The position numbers and the translations under genes are program-made. Positions 39,279 through 50,943 of a stretch of DNA of 64,000 nucleotides are shown here, piece after piece (positions within the stretch are counted from its first letter, which is position 1; every line of letters starts with the position of its first letter). The DNA is from Tetrahymena elliotti 4EA (taxonomy: Eukaryota; Ciliophora; Oligohymenophorea; Hymenostomatida; Tetrahymenidae): positions 806,001-870,000 of the forward strand of contig JH720322.1 of assembly GCA_000231825.2 (NCBI GenBank). The letters are read 5' to 3'. The notes beneath the pieces are model-generated. The model saw nothing but the letters and a program-made list of their open reading frames with translations, was not told the DNA's origin and ran no database searches.

Positions 39279-40222
39279 TTATTGGCGACTATTTAATGAG
39301 CTTTTTGTATGATGATAAATTAAATTTGTAGTTAGCTTAAAAATCAATTAATAGATTTTCAATCAAAAGCTATTTTTCACCAATAAATTCTGTGTAATAA
39401 TTGCTATTAGTCTTTGAAATTTCTATAGCTAATGTAAGTATTATTTCCAGAACCTTTTTTAAATATTTTTAAAACTCTATTTTTTAACTTATCAAAGAAA
39501 TTTATTGTTCACTATTTCTAGTTTTAAATTAAATTTTAAAAAAGTAAAATAAATGAGAGAACACTAAAACAACCAAATTTTTTATCAACAGATATATTAG
39601 ATTTTTTTAATTTCAACAAAAGCAAAATTTATTTCTAATAAAATTTTAAAGTCTAATATTAACTAAATTAAAAAAATAAAAATAATTAAGAGTTAATTAT
39701 TATAAATATTAAAAATAAAATGTAAAGAGTTGGCATTTGAGTGAAAAATAAAAGGTTTTTAATTTGTTTGAATTATTTGCATTTAAATTATTTAAGAATA
39801 AATGAAGTTAATTAAAATAAAATTATATTTATGATTATCATAAATTAATCTTTTTGAAAATTTTTGAATATTTAAAAAAAATTTAGATTAAAAGTAAAAT
39901 TTTTCTTTTGAAATATTTTTGAAAAATTAATTTTAATTTAACAAAAGCAAAAAGATGGTTATTAGTAATATTTAAAATTCATTTTATTAGCCAAGGTAAA
40001 AAAGTAAAAATTGGTTTGTGTTGATCATCAGAAATATTTGAGGGAATAAGAAATTTGACTGAAAAATAAAATATCAAAAATTTGATTGTATTATTTATAT
40101 TTTAATTAATCATTGAATGAAGTTTATTAGAATATTAATTTTAATACTTTATCAAAAATTTAGTAGATACTTAATTATTTTAGAAAGCCACAAAATAAAT
40201 AATTAAAAGATTTGTTTTTAAA
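39279..40222. other. AT-rich spacer between divergent genes
   Basis: About 0.94 kb; both promoters should lie here. The part 39279-39480 is somewhat protein-like on the minus strand and may hold an upstream exon of the coiled-coil gene. The rest is A/T. Confidence 0.5.
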
Positions 40223-42782
40223 ATGAGAAAAAATAAAAAACGCAATGACTATTATGAAGATGATGATTATTATAAAGAATACTATAAAAAGTCACCATAT
40301 TTTTCAGAAAATGATGAAATGGGATATAGATCTGATTTTAAAAAACCTTATAGTGTGTTGGATGAAATTAATGATGAACTTTAAGAAAGATTAAAAGAAA
40401 TGTTTTAGGAAGATGAGTTATTAATTTTTTAAGAGTTGAATAATAATGGCTACTTAATAAAAAATGCTTATCATGTTGGTGATTTATATAGTTTATAATG
40501 TGAAAAGAAGAATGATATTGTTGACCTTATTTATCTTTAAGAACCAAAACTTGAAGAAAAGGCGTATTCTGATTATTTAGCTACTAAGGATAAAATAATC
40601 ATCCATGTAAATAAAAAGAACTATACCTTTTTAAAAGAAAGAAGATGTAAAAATAAAATGTTGTGAAAATAATCTAATTGAATTTTAAATAAATAGATTA
40701 AAATTTATTTGAGTTAAGAAATAAAATGTTCTAATTATTGAAGAATATTTATTATAAAGGGTTAGAGTTATTTAAATATTAGACTAATGTAGTTAAAACA
40801 TATAAAATATCTAACATTTAAGACTTAAAAAATATAGAAGACAACTTTTATTTGGAAGATTTGATTATCGAATACGAGTATTTCCTAATTATTTTTAGTT
40901 TATTAAAATATTAAAATAAATTATATTTAGGCATACTAAGCTTACTTCAAAATAGCTTTTTAGAACATATTCATTCCTATAAAAATAAAAAAACTTAAAA
41001 TTTCTTAAGTTATGTCTTAAGTAAAAAAAATATTAAAAAAGCATAAAAATATGAATTACTTATTTTTTAATAGGGATTAAATAACGAATCGATTTTAGTT
41101 TGAAGATCTGAGTTATTTGTTTATTTATTTGACTAAACTAGAAAAGTTCAAAATAGATTTAAGGTACCTAATTAATTTCTCATCATTGATTCAATATTTA
41201 CTTTTTATTCTTTTTATAGAAATTGCAAATTGAAACTAACATTGTAATAATCAATTTATTCACGTTGTTCAAGTGTATATAATCCTAATTATGTTGGAAT
41301 ATTGCCAAACCTTAAAGTTTTGATTCTAAACTTTAGGTAAATCATTTTATTAAATTTTAAGGTATTAACTAATAACCATAAAAAGATACTCTCAATTATC
41401 AAACTATATAGTCAATTACATTGAAGATTTCTTGAAAGAATGCACAAGTTTAAGAATTTTACATATGGATCTTTCGTAAATTAGATTTGTTGAATCTTTT
41501 TGCAAAATTTTTTATTTTCTAGATAAAATAATATTGATAGTATTTTATTGGAGGAACTCAGTAAAAGATATCCTGTATTAGGCAAATTAGATCACATTAA
41601 AATTAATATGTCGTATATCTTCAATCATCAATTCCAAAAATTATATATAATTATTTAAAAAAAAAACAAAAGTGAGACATGTCTGAATAGCATACGTTAG
41701 TTAGATAATTTGACACCATTTTTTGAATCTATTTCAGAAATAAAAAGTTTAGATTTCAATTTTGAGTAATTTAATACTTTATATTTGAAGCATTAAATCT
41801 GTTAAAAAAATAACAAAAATTTAAAATAGGAAAAATAATTTGAAAGATGACAAGTTAATGAATATAGGCAAGTCAATTGCATATTTAACTAAAATAGAAA
41901 AATTGAAAATCAATTTTGGGTATAAATAAATAATTTAATTTAAATTTATTTTTCAATTTATTAATAAAAAAAAATAGATCAAATGATTTTGAGTTTACAA
42001 TTCATTAACTTATTTAACCTAATTTTGGTAGAAATATTATTCACTTTGATTTAGATATATCGTAAATTTAAAATAAAAATGTTATCAATTTGTTTATTTA
42101 AATTATTTTAATTAAAAAGGCAAATTATCTACTCTGCAAAGCCTTTCTCTCTTTTTATGTAGAGCTTAGCTAATTTCAATAAACTCAGAGTTGCTATCTA
42201 TAGATTTAAGTTAGTTTTTAAACAAACAAAATTAAAATAATATAAAATATTAATAGTGCAATAGGAATAGATGCAGAAGTGAGTGAATAATTTGGTTGTT
42301 TTGTTGGAAAATCTTATGAAAACTTAGAAGAATTAAATTTACAGCTTGAGTATTAATTATCTAATAAAAAAAAATACTTAAATTTTTTATTAAATATTTT
42401 AGAAAGAATTTAGTAAATTACTAATGCTTAGATAAATTATTTGAAGAAGCTAAAAAAACTTAAAAGCTAGCAAAAATTACATTAAATCTTAAGTAATTTT
42501 TTGTTAAAATGTTAGATTTTTTTAATTTCAATTTATCTTATAGAGAAAATCAACTAAAGCAAAAAGAGTTGGATTCTGTTTGCAATGGACTTTTAGAATT
42601 AAAAGCAATTAAAGAAATCGACCTCAATTTTAAGTAATTTAAAAAAAATAAATTAGTTAAATATTTTTATCATTTTAAAAAGACATTCATATCTGTTGAA
42701 GGAACAAATAACAATATTAGAATAAACTTTTAAAAAGTCTTTTGATGAGAAATTGGTTAGCTTTAAAATATCTAAAATCTGA
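40223..42782 (+). CDS. Leucine-rich repeat protein, one repeat per exon
   Basis: Begins MRKNKKRNDYYEDDDYYKEY. The first ORF closes at TGA 40664-40666, but a 50-nt GT-AG intron (40647-40696) joins it in phase to KERRYQNLFELRNKMFQLLK, so I treat both as one gene. From about 40930 on, short exons of 75-130 nt each encode one leucine-rich repeat, such as FIYLTKLEKFKIDLR, GILPNLKVLILNFR, SISEIKSLDFNFE and LTKIEKLKINFG. Each exon ends on the LxLNFR/Lx-strand and a GT. Introns of 35-80 nt separate them. It ends with EQTFKKSFDEKLVSFKISKI and TGA 42780-42782. The repeats would form a solenoid for protein binding; the partner is unknown. The splice map of the middle is approximate. The following gene has the same repeat and exon style. 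Confidence 0.65.
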
Positions 42783-43014
42783 TAAAAATATGTCTTTGTA
42801 TGTTATATTTTCATATCAATACATTCATTTCCTTTGTATCTAAATCATCAAAAATTTATTAAAAGCTATCACATAAATAGATTTAATAAAAATTAACCAA
42901 TTAAATATTGTTGTTTATCTTTTCTATTCAAAATGTTATTTATTGATAAAGTTATTAATTTATTATTTCTCATTAATTAAAGATATTCTAAAAAGATTTC
43001 AATTAAATAATTAA

Positions 43015-46000
43015 ATGAATTAGGATTAAGTTGAATAGATTAAGCAATTATTCCTAAAACAGTTTTAGCTAGGTTAAGGGAAAAACAATTCTAATGTTGT
43101 ATATACATTACAGAAAAACTACAACAATGCATAACCATTAGAAGAATACAATATTTATTATCTAAATAACCTCTTGTTTCATTAAGCTATCAGAAATGAG
43201 CCCTTTTTCTAAAAAAAGAAATATCTGTGCTATTAAGATAGCAATCATGATAAAGATATGATTACTCTTTTTTACAATTCGATTGATGATTTTAAAGAAA
43301 TAGCGGACATTGAAGTTGCATAGCTCTATTTTTTTTCAAGCGAAAGCTAAAAAGAATAAATAATTTAAGAGTATTAATACTTATTAAATATTCCTTACTA
43401 TTCTTGTCTACCATGCCAATCTGAATCTCCTCTAATAATATCTAAAAAATTTATTGGATTCTTATACCCTAAATTCGAAGGTACTTTCATTTTTTATTGA
43501 ATTAGAAAATATTTAATATACTATTTAAAAATAACATTCTTAGCTAACCTTCTAGAATATTGTAAATATGAAAAGTTAAAAAATAAACACTCTTAAAATA
43601 ACTATAGATATCTAGTTAATAAAATAATAAATTAGCTATTAGAGGGAATTACCTACTTGCATAAATATAATATAATTCACTATGATATAAATCCATACAC
43701 AGTATATGTTAACATATTCCAAGAAGTTGTTTTTTGTAAGTTATTTAGCAAAAATTTGAAATAAAAATATATTCCTTAATTCTACATTTTTCTTTAGGTA
43801 GATTTGGCAGAGCTTTCGACAAATAAAATACTAAGTTATAAATGAATTATGAGGTAATTTTTTTTTTCAAATTTTACAATTTCAAATAATTTTTTCAACT
43901 TAGGCTTCGAAGTATGATGGTCCAGAAATAAAAACTTCATAAAAGTTAACTTACAAGGTATAAATAAAATATTTAAATTAAAAATGATAATCTCTAATTA
44001 ATCAATTTAAAGTTCGATTACTACTCAATTGGAATGCTTATTTATGAAATCTTAATAGATACATATTTTGATAATGCTTCAGATCAATTAAATTATCAAG
44101 TTGGATTCAATCAGAGTAGATTTATTCTAAATGAAATGTAAAATGAAGTAAATTGTGAAAATCTTTGTGAAGAAACAACACCTCTTATCTAGGCTATCCT
44201 ACCATTATTGAATCCTATTCCTAAATAAAGAAGCAATAAAGATGTCCTTGAAAATTTTAAATAAGCCAATCTTATGTCATAAAATATTTTTACTTCCTAA
44301 AACTAACTTTTTGAATAGCCTATCAGAAAAGACTCTTACTCATTAAATTTATCACTTCAGTAAAGTTTTAATTTAAAATAATGAAAATATCCTTAAAAAA
44401 AATATATTTTATTCAATAGAAATAATAGAATAACTAATAAATCATTTAATAGAATAATTGAGATACTTAAATTCCTTCCTCAAGTGTCAGAATTGATTTT
44501 AGATTTTAGGTATGAAATATGAATAAACGAAATAATATTTTAAAAATATTTTTATAAATAGGAACACTTCTTTTGAATAGGAATACATGTTCGATTTATT
44601 TGATAATTTATTTTAGTACTAACTTAATGTCTTGGAATTCAGATTTAAAGTTGGGTAAGATATAATAAATCAATTCATATTTAATGATTTTATTTCTTAT
44701 CAAAATAGAAATATTAATCTCTCTTCTCCTACTTTCTATTTAATTGCTTTATATGTTTACAAAAATAAAAATTTACAGGTGCTAGAAATTGATTTTAAGT
44801 AAAAACTAACTTTTTAATGATCTTAAATTAATGAAATTTATTAATTAAAATTAGCCACTACTTTTTCGTTGCTAAATAAAGTGATATGTTAAAGTTCATG
44901 TTACAATCACCTACTTTAAGAGAATTATATATGGATTTTAGGTAAATTTTTGTTAAAAATTGAAAAAAGAAATAACTCATTTTAAAAAAAGTTTTACTGA
45001 CATTACTAATCCACTTTACTCTTATAATAGATCTTAAAATAAATTTATGAGAAAAATTGAACTAACATACAGGTAATTTTATTTTGATATCTTTTTTATA
45101 TAAGCTATAAAATAAATTAAAAGAAAATCTACAAGGTTTTGTGATAGGGCTAAATTCTTACTTTACTACATAGATTTTGCAATTAATGCTTAAACTTATG
45201 TGTTAGAAATTAGGTAGATATTTTTTTTATTTTATTTCTTACTAAAAATTTATTTCTGAAAGTAATTCACTTATTGAGAAATATGATTTTGATAAAAATG
45301 GTATGAATGAAACTCACAGCTGTAATGGAAAAGTGTTTAAACTAAATGGAAGGTTAAATTTAATATAAATTATAACTAAAGTTTTAAATTATTTTTATTA
45401 AATTTAGAGGTAACTCAATAGAAATTAATAAATTAGATGCAATTCTCAACTATATCAAATACTTTGAAAAACTAAATACTCTTGAAATTGATTTTAGGTA
45501 AATTTTTTATAGATTATTAGATAAACTATTTATTTATTCTTATATTAGTGAATGTGAGATGATCAGCTCAGATTTAATTAAATTATTGAGAGATATATAC
45601 AATGATTTTAAACTTCTTGCTAAGATAAAGCTAACTTTAGAGTATTTTTAATCACTTTATTGCTATAAATTATACAATTTTTTTAATAACATATGTCAGT
45701 TCAACTTTTATAGAAACTCAAGTTTACTAGCAGGTAATGATTCCTTACACACTTAAGGATTTTTACCTTAGCTTAAAGTAAAATAAATTAGTAAAAAAGA
45801 TACATAATAACTGAAAAATTTAACAAAAAGAAAAACAGGAATGGAAATAGAAGGATTTTAATACTTGATTGAAAAAGCTGCTGTTGTTTATTAGCAAACT
45901 AAAATTACTTTAGACATTAGGTTAAAATCATTTTTTACTATTTAAGCCCTAATTAATTATTTGTAATTATAGATAAAATAAATTTGAAAGAGCAGGTATT

Positions 46001-46203
46001 TTACAAGTAATAAATAATTAATTTAATCCTATACCAGTATTAAATGATGTTGATGCTTTCCAAGTGAGGTAAATATAAATTAATACAAACAAAACATCTT
46101 TTAAAAAATATTTATTTTCTTTTTTAGATTTTAAAATTAAAGTGAAATTATGACTGATGATATTTTACAACATGAAGCAGATGGTTTGACTGTTTATGTT
46201 TGA
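43015..46203 (+). CDS. Pseudokinase-LRR fusion protein
   Basis: Starts MNQDQVEQIKQLFLKQF. A kinase-like domain occupies about 43090-44260. Its C-lobe is recognisable from LLEGITYLHKYNIIHYDINP, then GRFGRAFD where DFG should be, KYDGPEIKTS where APE should be, and FDYYSIGMLIYEIL (helix F). HRD has become HYD, the following Lys and Asn are replaced (INPYTV), and DFG is RFG, so phosphotransfer is unlikely. After a Ser/Gln-rich stretch, leucine-rich repeats begin (RIIEILKFLPQVSELILDFR) and continue in separate short exons (LNVLEFRFKV, LQVLEIDFK, LREFLEMDFR style). It ends ...DILQHEADGLTVYV at TGA 46201-46203. It is about 230 bases from the preceding LRR gene and shares its repeat pattern, suggesting tandem duplication with gain or loss of the kinase part. 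Exon limits are approximate. Confidence 0.68.
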
Positions 46204-46881
46204 AATTGTTTCAATTTTAGAAATTCAAATACAAATTAAAAATAATTCAATTTGTTTAAAGCTTATTTATTTTATTTTCCATAGAGGTTTGTTTAAAAAA
46301 CTAAACTATGATTTTATTCAAAAATTTAAGTACTTATTTCTATTCTTCTTTCTTTTTTATGTTAAACCTTAAAAATTTTACTTAAAGCATAAGTAAGATT
46401 AAGCCATAAATTCAATCTTTTATATTTTTATAAAATGATAAACTTATTTGTTTTTGAATATAAAAATATAAAGCATACAGATTGATTTTCTAAATTATTA
46501 TTTTATTAAGAAAAATTATTATGAGTTTTTATTGTAGTGATTATAATTTAATTTAAGAAATTATTTTTCTTTTAATGTTTTATATTATTAAAATAAAGAT
46601 TAAAATAACCTGATTTTAAATTTAAGGTTTCCTAAAATCAATTAATATTTACTTTAGAAATTTAATTTTTTGATTTATTTTATGGTTTTCTAGTGTTAAT
46701 TAGTTTCATTTGACCCTTAAAAATCCTATTTATGACCTCAGTACAGAAATCTGAAATAAAATGATATCTTTTATTTTTAGTTTTTACAAAAGGTTTTAAA
46801 ATTAGACCTTTCCTTTATTAATTAATTAAAATTTTGTAAGATTATTTATAATAATTATTTGTATTTAATTAAAAAAAAGAT
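46204..46881. other. AT-rich intergenic spacer
   Basis: About 0.68 kb between same-strand genes, with no supported coding frame or RNA gene. A/T tracts throughout. Confidence 0.6.
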
Positions 46882-49214
46882 ATGCGTAGAAGTTTCCAAT
46901 AAACTACTAACACTTTAAAATATAGTTTTAAGAATTAGGTATAGCAAAAAATTTTAGTGAAGTCACTTTCGTCTATACCTAAACAAAATTTTTGGAATCA
47001 AAAATGGGTTGTTTTTTAAAAGAGTGATAATAGTTTAAATGCTCAGTAAGGAAAAGCTATGAAATAATCTTAAGATGCAGGTTTTATAAAGGATTTTGAT
47101 GATAAATTTGGCTTAGCAAAAATCACTGACCCTGCTGTTATCCTTGGTCATTTATAGGAATGCTAATTCAGTTATAGCATGAATGATTTAATATACTTCT
47201 TAAGAAAGTTAGTTCAGCTCCATAAAGACTCAAAGTAATTCAAAGATAGGAGAGAATTCAAGGCTCTCATTTAAGAAATCAAAGATAGATTAGAAAACGA
47301 TAGACATGAGTAATATCCTTTGATTGGTAGTTATGCGAAGTGCTTTAAAGACCTAGGTGTTTATGATAAATAATTATGGGAATTAATGGAATATAAGATT
47401 AATGAAGATTAATGGTATACTACTTTCAAAGAAAGTTTATTTGCATTAGAGGGTTTTACAATCTTAAAAGGTACTAATGATCAACAAAGAATAGATTGCT
47501 TATATGAAAAATTAGAAAGAATTATTGATTTAACTGTTTGGGATTAATAAATGACAGATTATAAAAGAGTAGTAGAAGCATTAGCAGAAGTAAATAGATT
47601 TGAACCAGCTATATTTGCTAAAATAGAGATGTATATTCTAAGAAATATGTCTCTCGAATATGACCTTAAAACCATTGTAGACATACTTTACGCTTTTGGT
47701 ATTAGATTTCTACTTAACAATTAATTAAAATATATTATCAATCTCAAAATAAAAAAAACTAATTGATAAAACACAAATACAAATTAATAAATATGGGAAC
47801 CAAATATTTTTGATAGCTTTTAATATCAGAAGACATTCAATAACTCTATTTAGTTAAAAATATGTAAAAAATCTCATAAAAAACGAATCAATTTGAGATT
47901 TTAGTTTGGTAATAGCAAAAATATTCTTAAAAAATTTGTGAAGAAATCATAAATTTTTTTAATGATCATAAATAATTATAAAAATAAAATTACAAGCTAT
48001 TTAAGTATTTATTATCTAAATTTAAGCAAATTTAAATCCTATAATATGTCCAAAATGAAAAAATTTCTCAAAATAAGGAGATTTTAAGAAACTTTAATTT
48101 TTGATTATTTTATCGTTTTGAGGAGAGATTAGAGATTTAAGCTATTTTCTCCCAAAAATAAATAGAAATACAAATTAAAGAGGGATATGAAAAAATAGAG
48201 TTAATATGCTTTGATTTATTTCAGTTTAAATAAACCACATACTTTATCAATTAAATACTTTTCTTTTGCAAAAAAATTGTTTCATTTGTTTATTTATCAA
48301 ATATGATTTTAAATTTAAAAATTAATAATTAAAAGGAAAGGGAGAATTAGGCTAAAAAGAGTTTTATGATGCTGTTTAGATTACAATATATAAAGGTCAT
48401 TTATTCAATAGAAATCCTTTACTAAAAACTGTAGAACTTCCTTATAATGGAGAAACAACATCTAAATTGCTAAAAATTTTTACAAATGCGAAAAAATTGT
48501 AAGATTTCGAATTAAATCCTAACTTCGTTGTTTACATGTACAAGATTTTAACTAGCAATAACACAAAATACAATCTTGTTGTAAGAGATTAATTTCAAAT
48601 GAAAAATATTTTTTTTAATACATTTTTTAAACTAAAAACAGAATTTGATTGATACAATGAAGTATTTAAGTCATTTTTAATTTGATACTTAAGATGAAGT
48701 GGAAAATCATTTGATGAATTAAATTCCTAAAATAGAAGGGTAAGTATACTTTAAAGATATCTAATATGCCATTGAATTTTTAAACTTTAAAGCTTGTGGT
48801 AAATTTGAGAATACCCCTATTCATATACAAAGACAGCTATATTAGTATATTATCAATTTAATACCAGAAAGTTAGCCTGCAGATCTACTTGATATGCACT
48901 AATTTTTACTAAAAAGAGATTTGCTGAAAGGAGAAGAGGGAGAAATTATATTCAATTTGATGCTTAATTATTTAAATGAAAAAATGTTATAGATTGAGCC
49001 TAAGTAAATTGAATAATTATTACAACAAATAGAAGAGCATACTAAGATTATTAAGGAGAATGAAAATTCTAAAATAGAAGATTATACTTTAAAGAGAAAT
49101 AAAATAAGGGATTATCTTCTTGTTTGTAAATTTACTAAAAGAGAAGAAATAGAAGATTAGTCTAAACCTGAAGAAATACCAAGAATAGAATAAAAATATT
49201 CTATTGATAGTTGA
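46882..49214 (+). CDS. Probable mitochondrial helical-repeat protein (FASTK/OPR-like), 544 aa
   Basis: Three exons (46882-47698, 48336-48580, 48642-49214) join in phase to 544 residues. The N-terminus MRRSFQQTTNTLKYSFKNQV is rich in Arg/Lys/Ser/Thr and lacks acids, as in mitochondrial presequences. The rest is alpha-helical with repeated two-helix units such as LIYFLRKLVQLHKDSKQF, LIGSYAKCFKDLGVYDKQLW, RVVEALAEVNRFEPAIF and DLKTIVDILYAFGKGELGQK. This recalls FAST-kinase-like or octotricopeptide RNA-binding proteins of mitochondria. No RAP domain was found at the C-terminus, so the family call is tentative. The first intron is 637 nt, long for this window. Stop TGA 49212-49214. Confidence 0.72.
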
Positions 49215-49583
49215 TTATCAATCTAAATTAAAATAATTTAAAACTGTTATAAAGATATTCTAATATGTCTATTAAAAAATAACTACAGAAATAAATATTA
49301 TTTTCTTTTACTTGTATTATTTGTGGTTAATAAAATATCTTACTATTAAATACTTTGAGTATTTTTGTGATAAAATATATAATTGCTTGCTTTTATTAAT
49401 CTTAATTTTTATAATAAAAACATCTTAGTATATTTCTAGAAATCGATTATAGTCACAAACGAATCTTTATAAATTTTTCTCAAATTAAACAATTTTACAT
49501 TAAAAAAAAATATATTTTTTATGATTCAACCCTATTAAAACCAAAACAGGTACATAAATACTTCATAGCAGCCTTAAAGAGAA
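49215..49583. other. AT-rich intergenic spacer
   Basis: About 370 bases, A/T-rich, between same-strand genes; it should include the promoter of the MLF gene. No motif recognised. Confidence 0.6.
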
Positions 49584-50706
49584 ATGAATTAAATTTCTCC
49601 TTACTAAAATGATATGAATGGTTAGCTCATGCCTCATTCATTTGATGATCCATTTTTTAACAATTTTGAACAAATGAGTAACAGAATGATGCAAAACTTT
49701 TAAAACATGACTTAGGTTATGCTAAGAGGTAGTCCATTTTAAGGATTTCACACCTAGTCATTGATGCCTAGAGATTTCGATGAGAGAGATGTATTTGGAT
49801 TCTCAGATTGTAAAATATTTTTTTTTATTTATTATTTGTTCAAATTTTAAAGAATATTTTGAAATAAAGTACATAATTAAGTTCACACAAACATGAGTGG
49901 ACAGTAAAATAATGGTGGATAATTCTAAGTCTTTAGCAGAAGTATGGTCTAAAAGCAAGTTATTGGACCAGATGGATAACCAAAAGTAGAAAAATATTAT
50001 AACGATAATATGATATAGAGAGGAAATGATGGAAACACTGTAATTTATTATTATGTTTTATCTATATTTAATAACTAATTCTATATAAATATTCTATAGA
50101 TCAGTGAAAAAAAGTAGGCCTATCATAATTAAATCAATGGTAGATCTATTATGGCTCATGAAAGAATGCTCAATGATCAAGGGCATAAATATATCAAAGA
50201 GAGAAATCACTTAGGCTAAATTGAAGACTAAAACTTATTTCATAATATTAGCGAAGGTATTTTAAAATATTTTATAGCTTTCATATTTACATTCATATTA
50301 TAAAGAACAAGCTCAAGATTTCCACCAAAGATGGAATACTCAAAGAACAAATATGAGAACTCTAATGTAAAACGAGCCATCTAGGTATATGCAAATTTAG
50401 AATGAGCCCATTAGATAGACCTATTAACAGTAGCCATAGTAATAAATATCTTCATTAACATATTAGAGTCCAACCTAAAGTATAAGAAGTGAATAAAGAG
50501 CTAATCCTTATGAAAGACCTTCTGTGTTATATTAACAAACTTAGTAACCTATGACTCCTTAGACCTCTTACTCTACTTATTCTAGACCTTCTTCAGGTTA
50601 TTCAAATCTTTCACGCAGTTAACCACAAAGGATAGATTAATAAAACCGAATTTATAATTCATAAACATACTAAAACCCATATAACTAAAACCAAAAATTA
50701 TATTGA
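49584..50706 (+). CDS. Myeloid leukemia factor (MLF) family protein, 313 aa
   Basis: Four exons (49584-49809, 49882-50039, 50100-50256, 50306-50706) join in phase. After MNQISPYQNDMNGQLMPHSF and a Met/Gln/Phe-rich stretch (DDPFFNNFEQMSNRMMQ), the conserved MLF core appears: VFSRSMVQKQVIGPDG, then GRSIMAHERMLNDQGHKYIK and ERNHLGQIEDQNLFHNI, ending EEQAQDFHQRWN. This matches Mlf1IP. The remaining ~110 residues are Gln/Pro/Ser/Tyr-rich and probably disordered. MLF proteins bind 14-3-3 and chaperones and have been linked to stress-body and ciliary functions in protists; which applies here is unknown. The downstream ATG at 49614 is an alternative start. Stop TGA 50704-50706, convergent with the giant gene. 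Confidence 0.9.
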
Positions 50707-50943
50707 AATAAATAACCATATTTATATTTTATGTATTGTCATTATATGAATAGTTAGTAAAAAATGATATTGGATTTTGTAAAAAATTAAATTTTGTATT
50801 GGATTTTCTAAAAAATGGAATAAAAATAAAAATTTATTTTGATGAAAATAATTTTAAAAAGAAATTAAGAAAAGTAAAATTAATTTAAGGGTAATTAGGA
50901 TATATAAATTAATATTAATTATTGGGTATAAAAAATAATTCAT

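Noticed and set aside
40223..40666. Separate 147-aa gene ending at TGA 40664
   Set aside because: A 50-nt GT-AG intron at 40647-40696 joins it in phase to the LRR gene and gives a smoother protein; kept as an alternative only.
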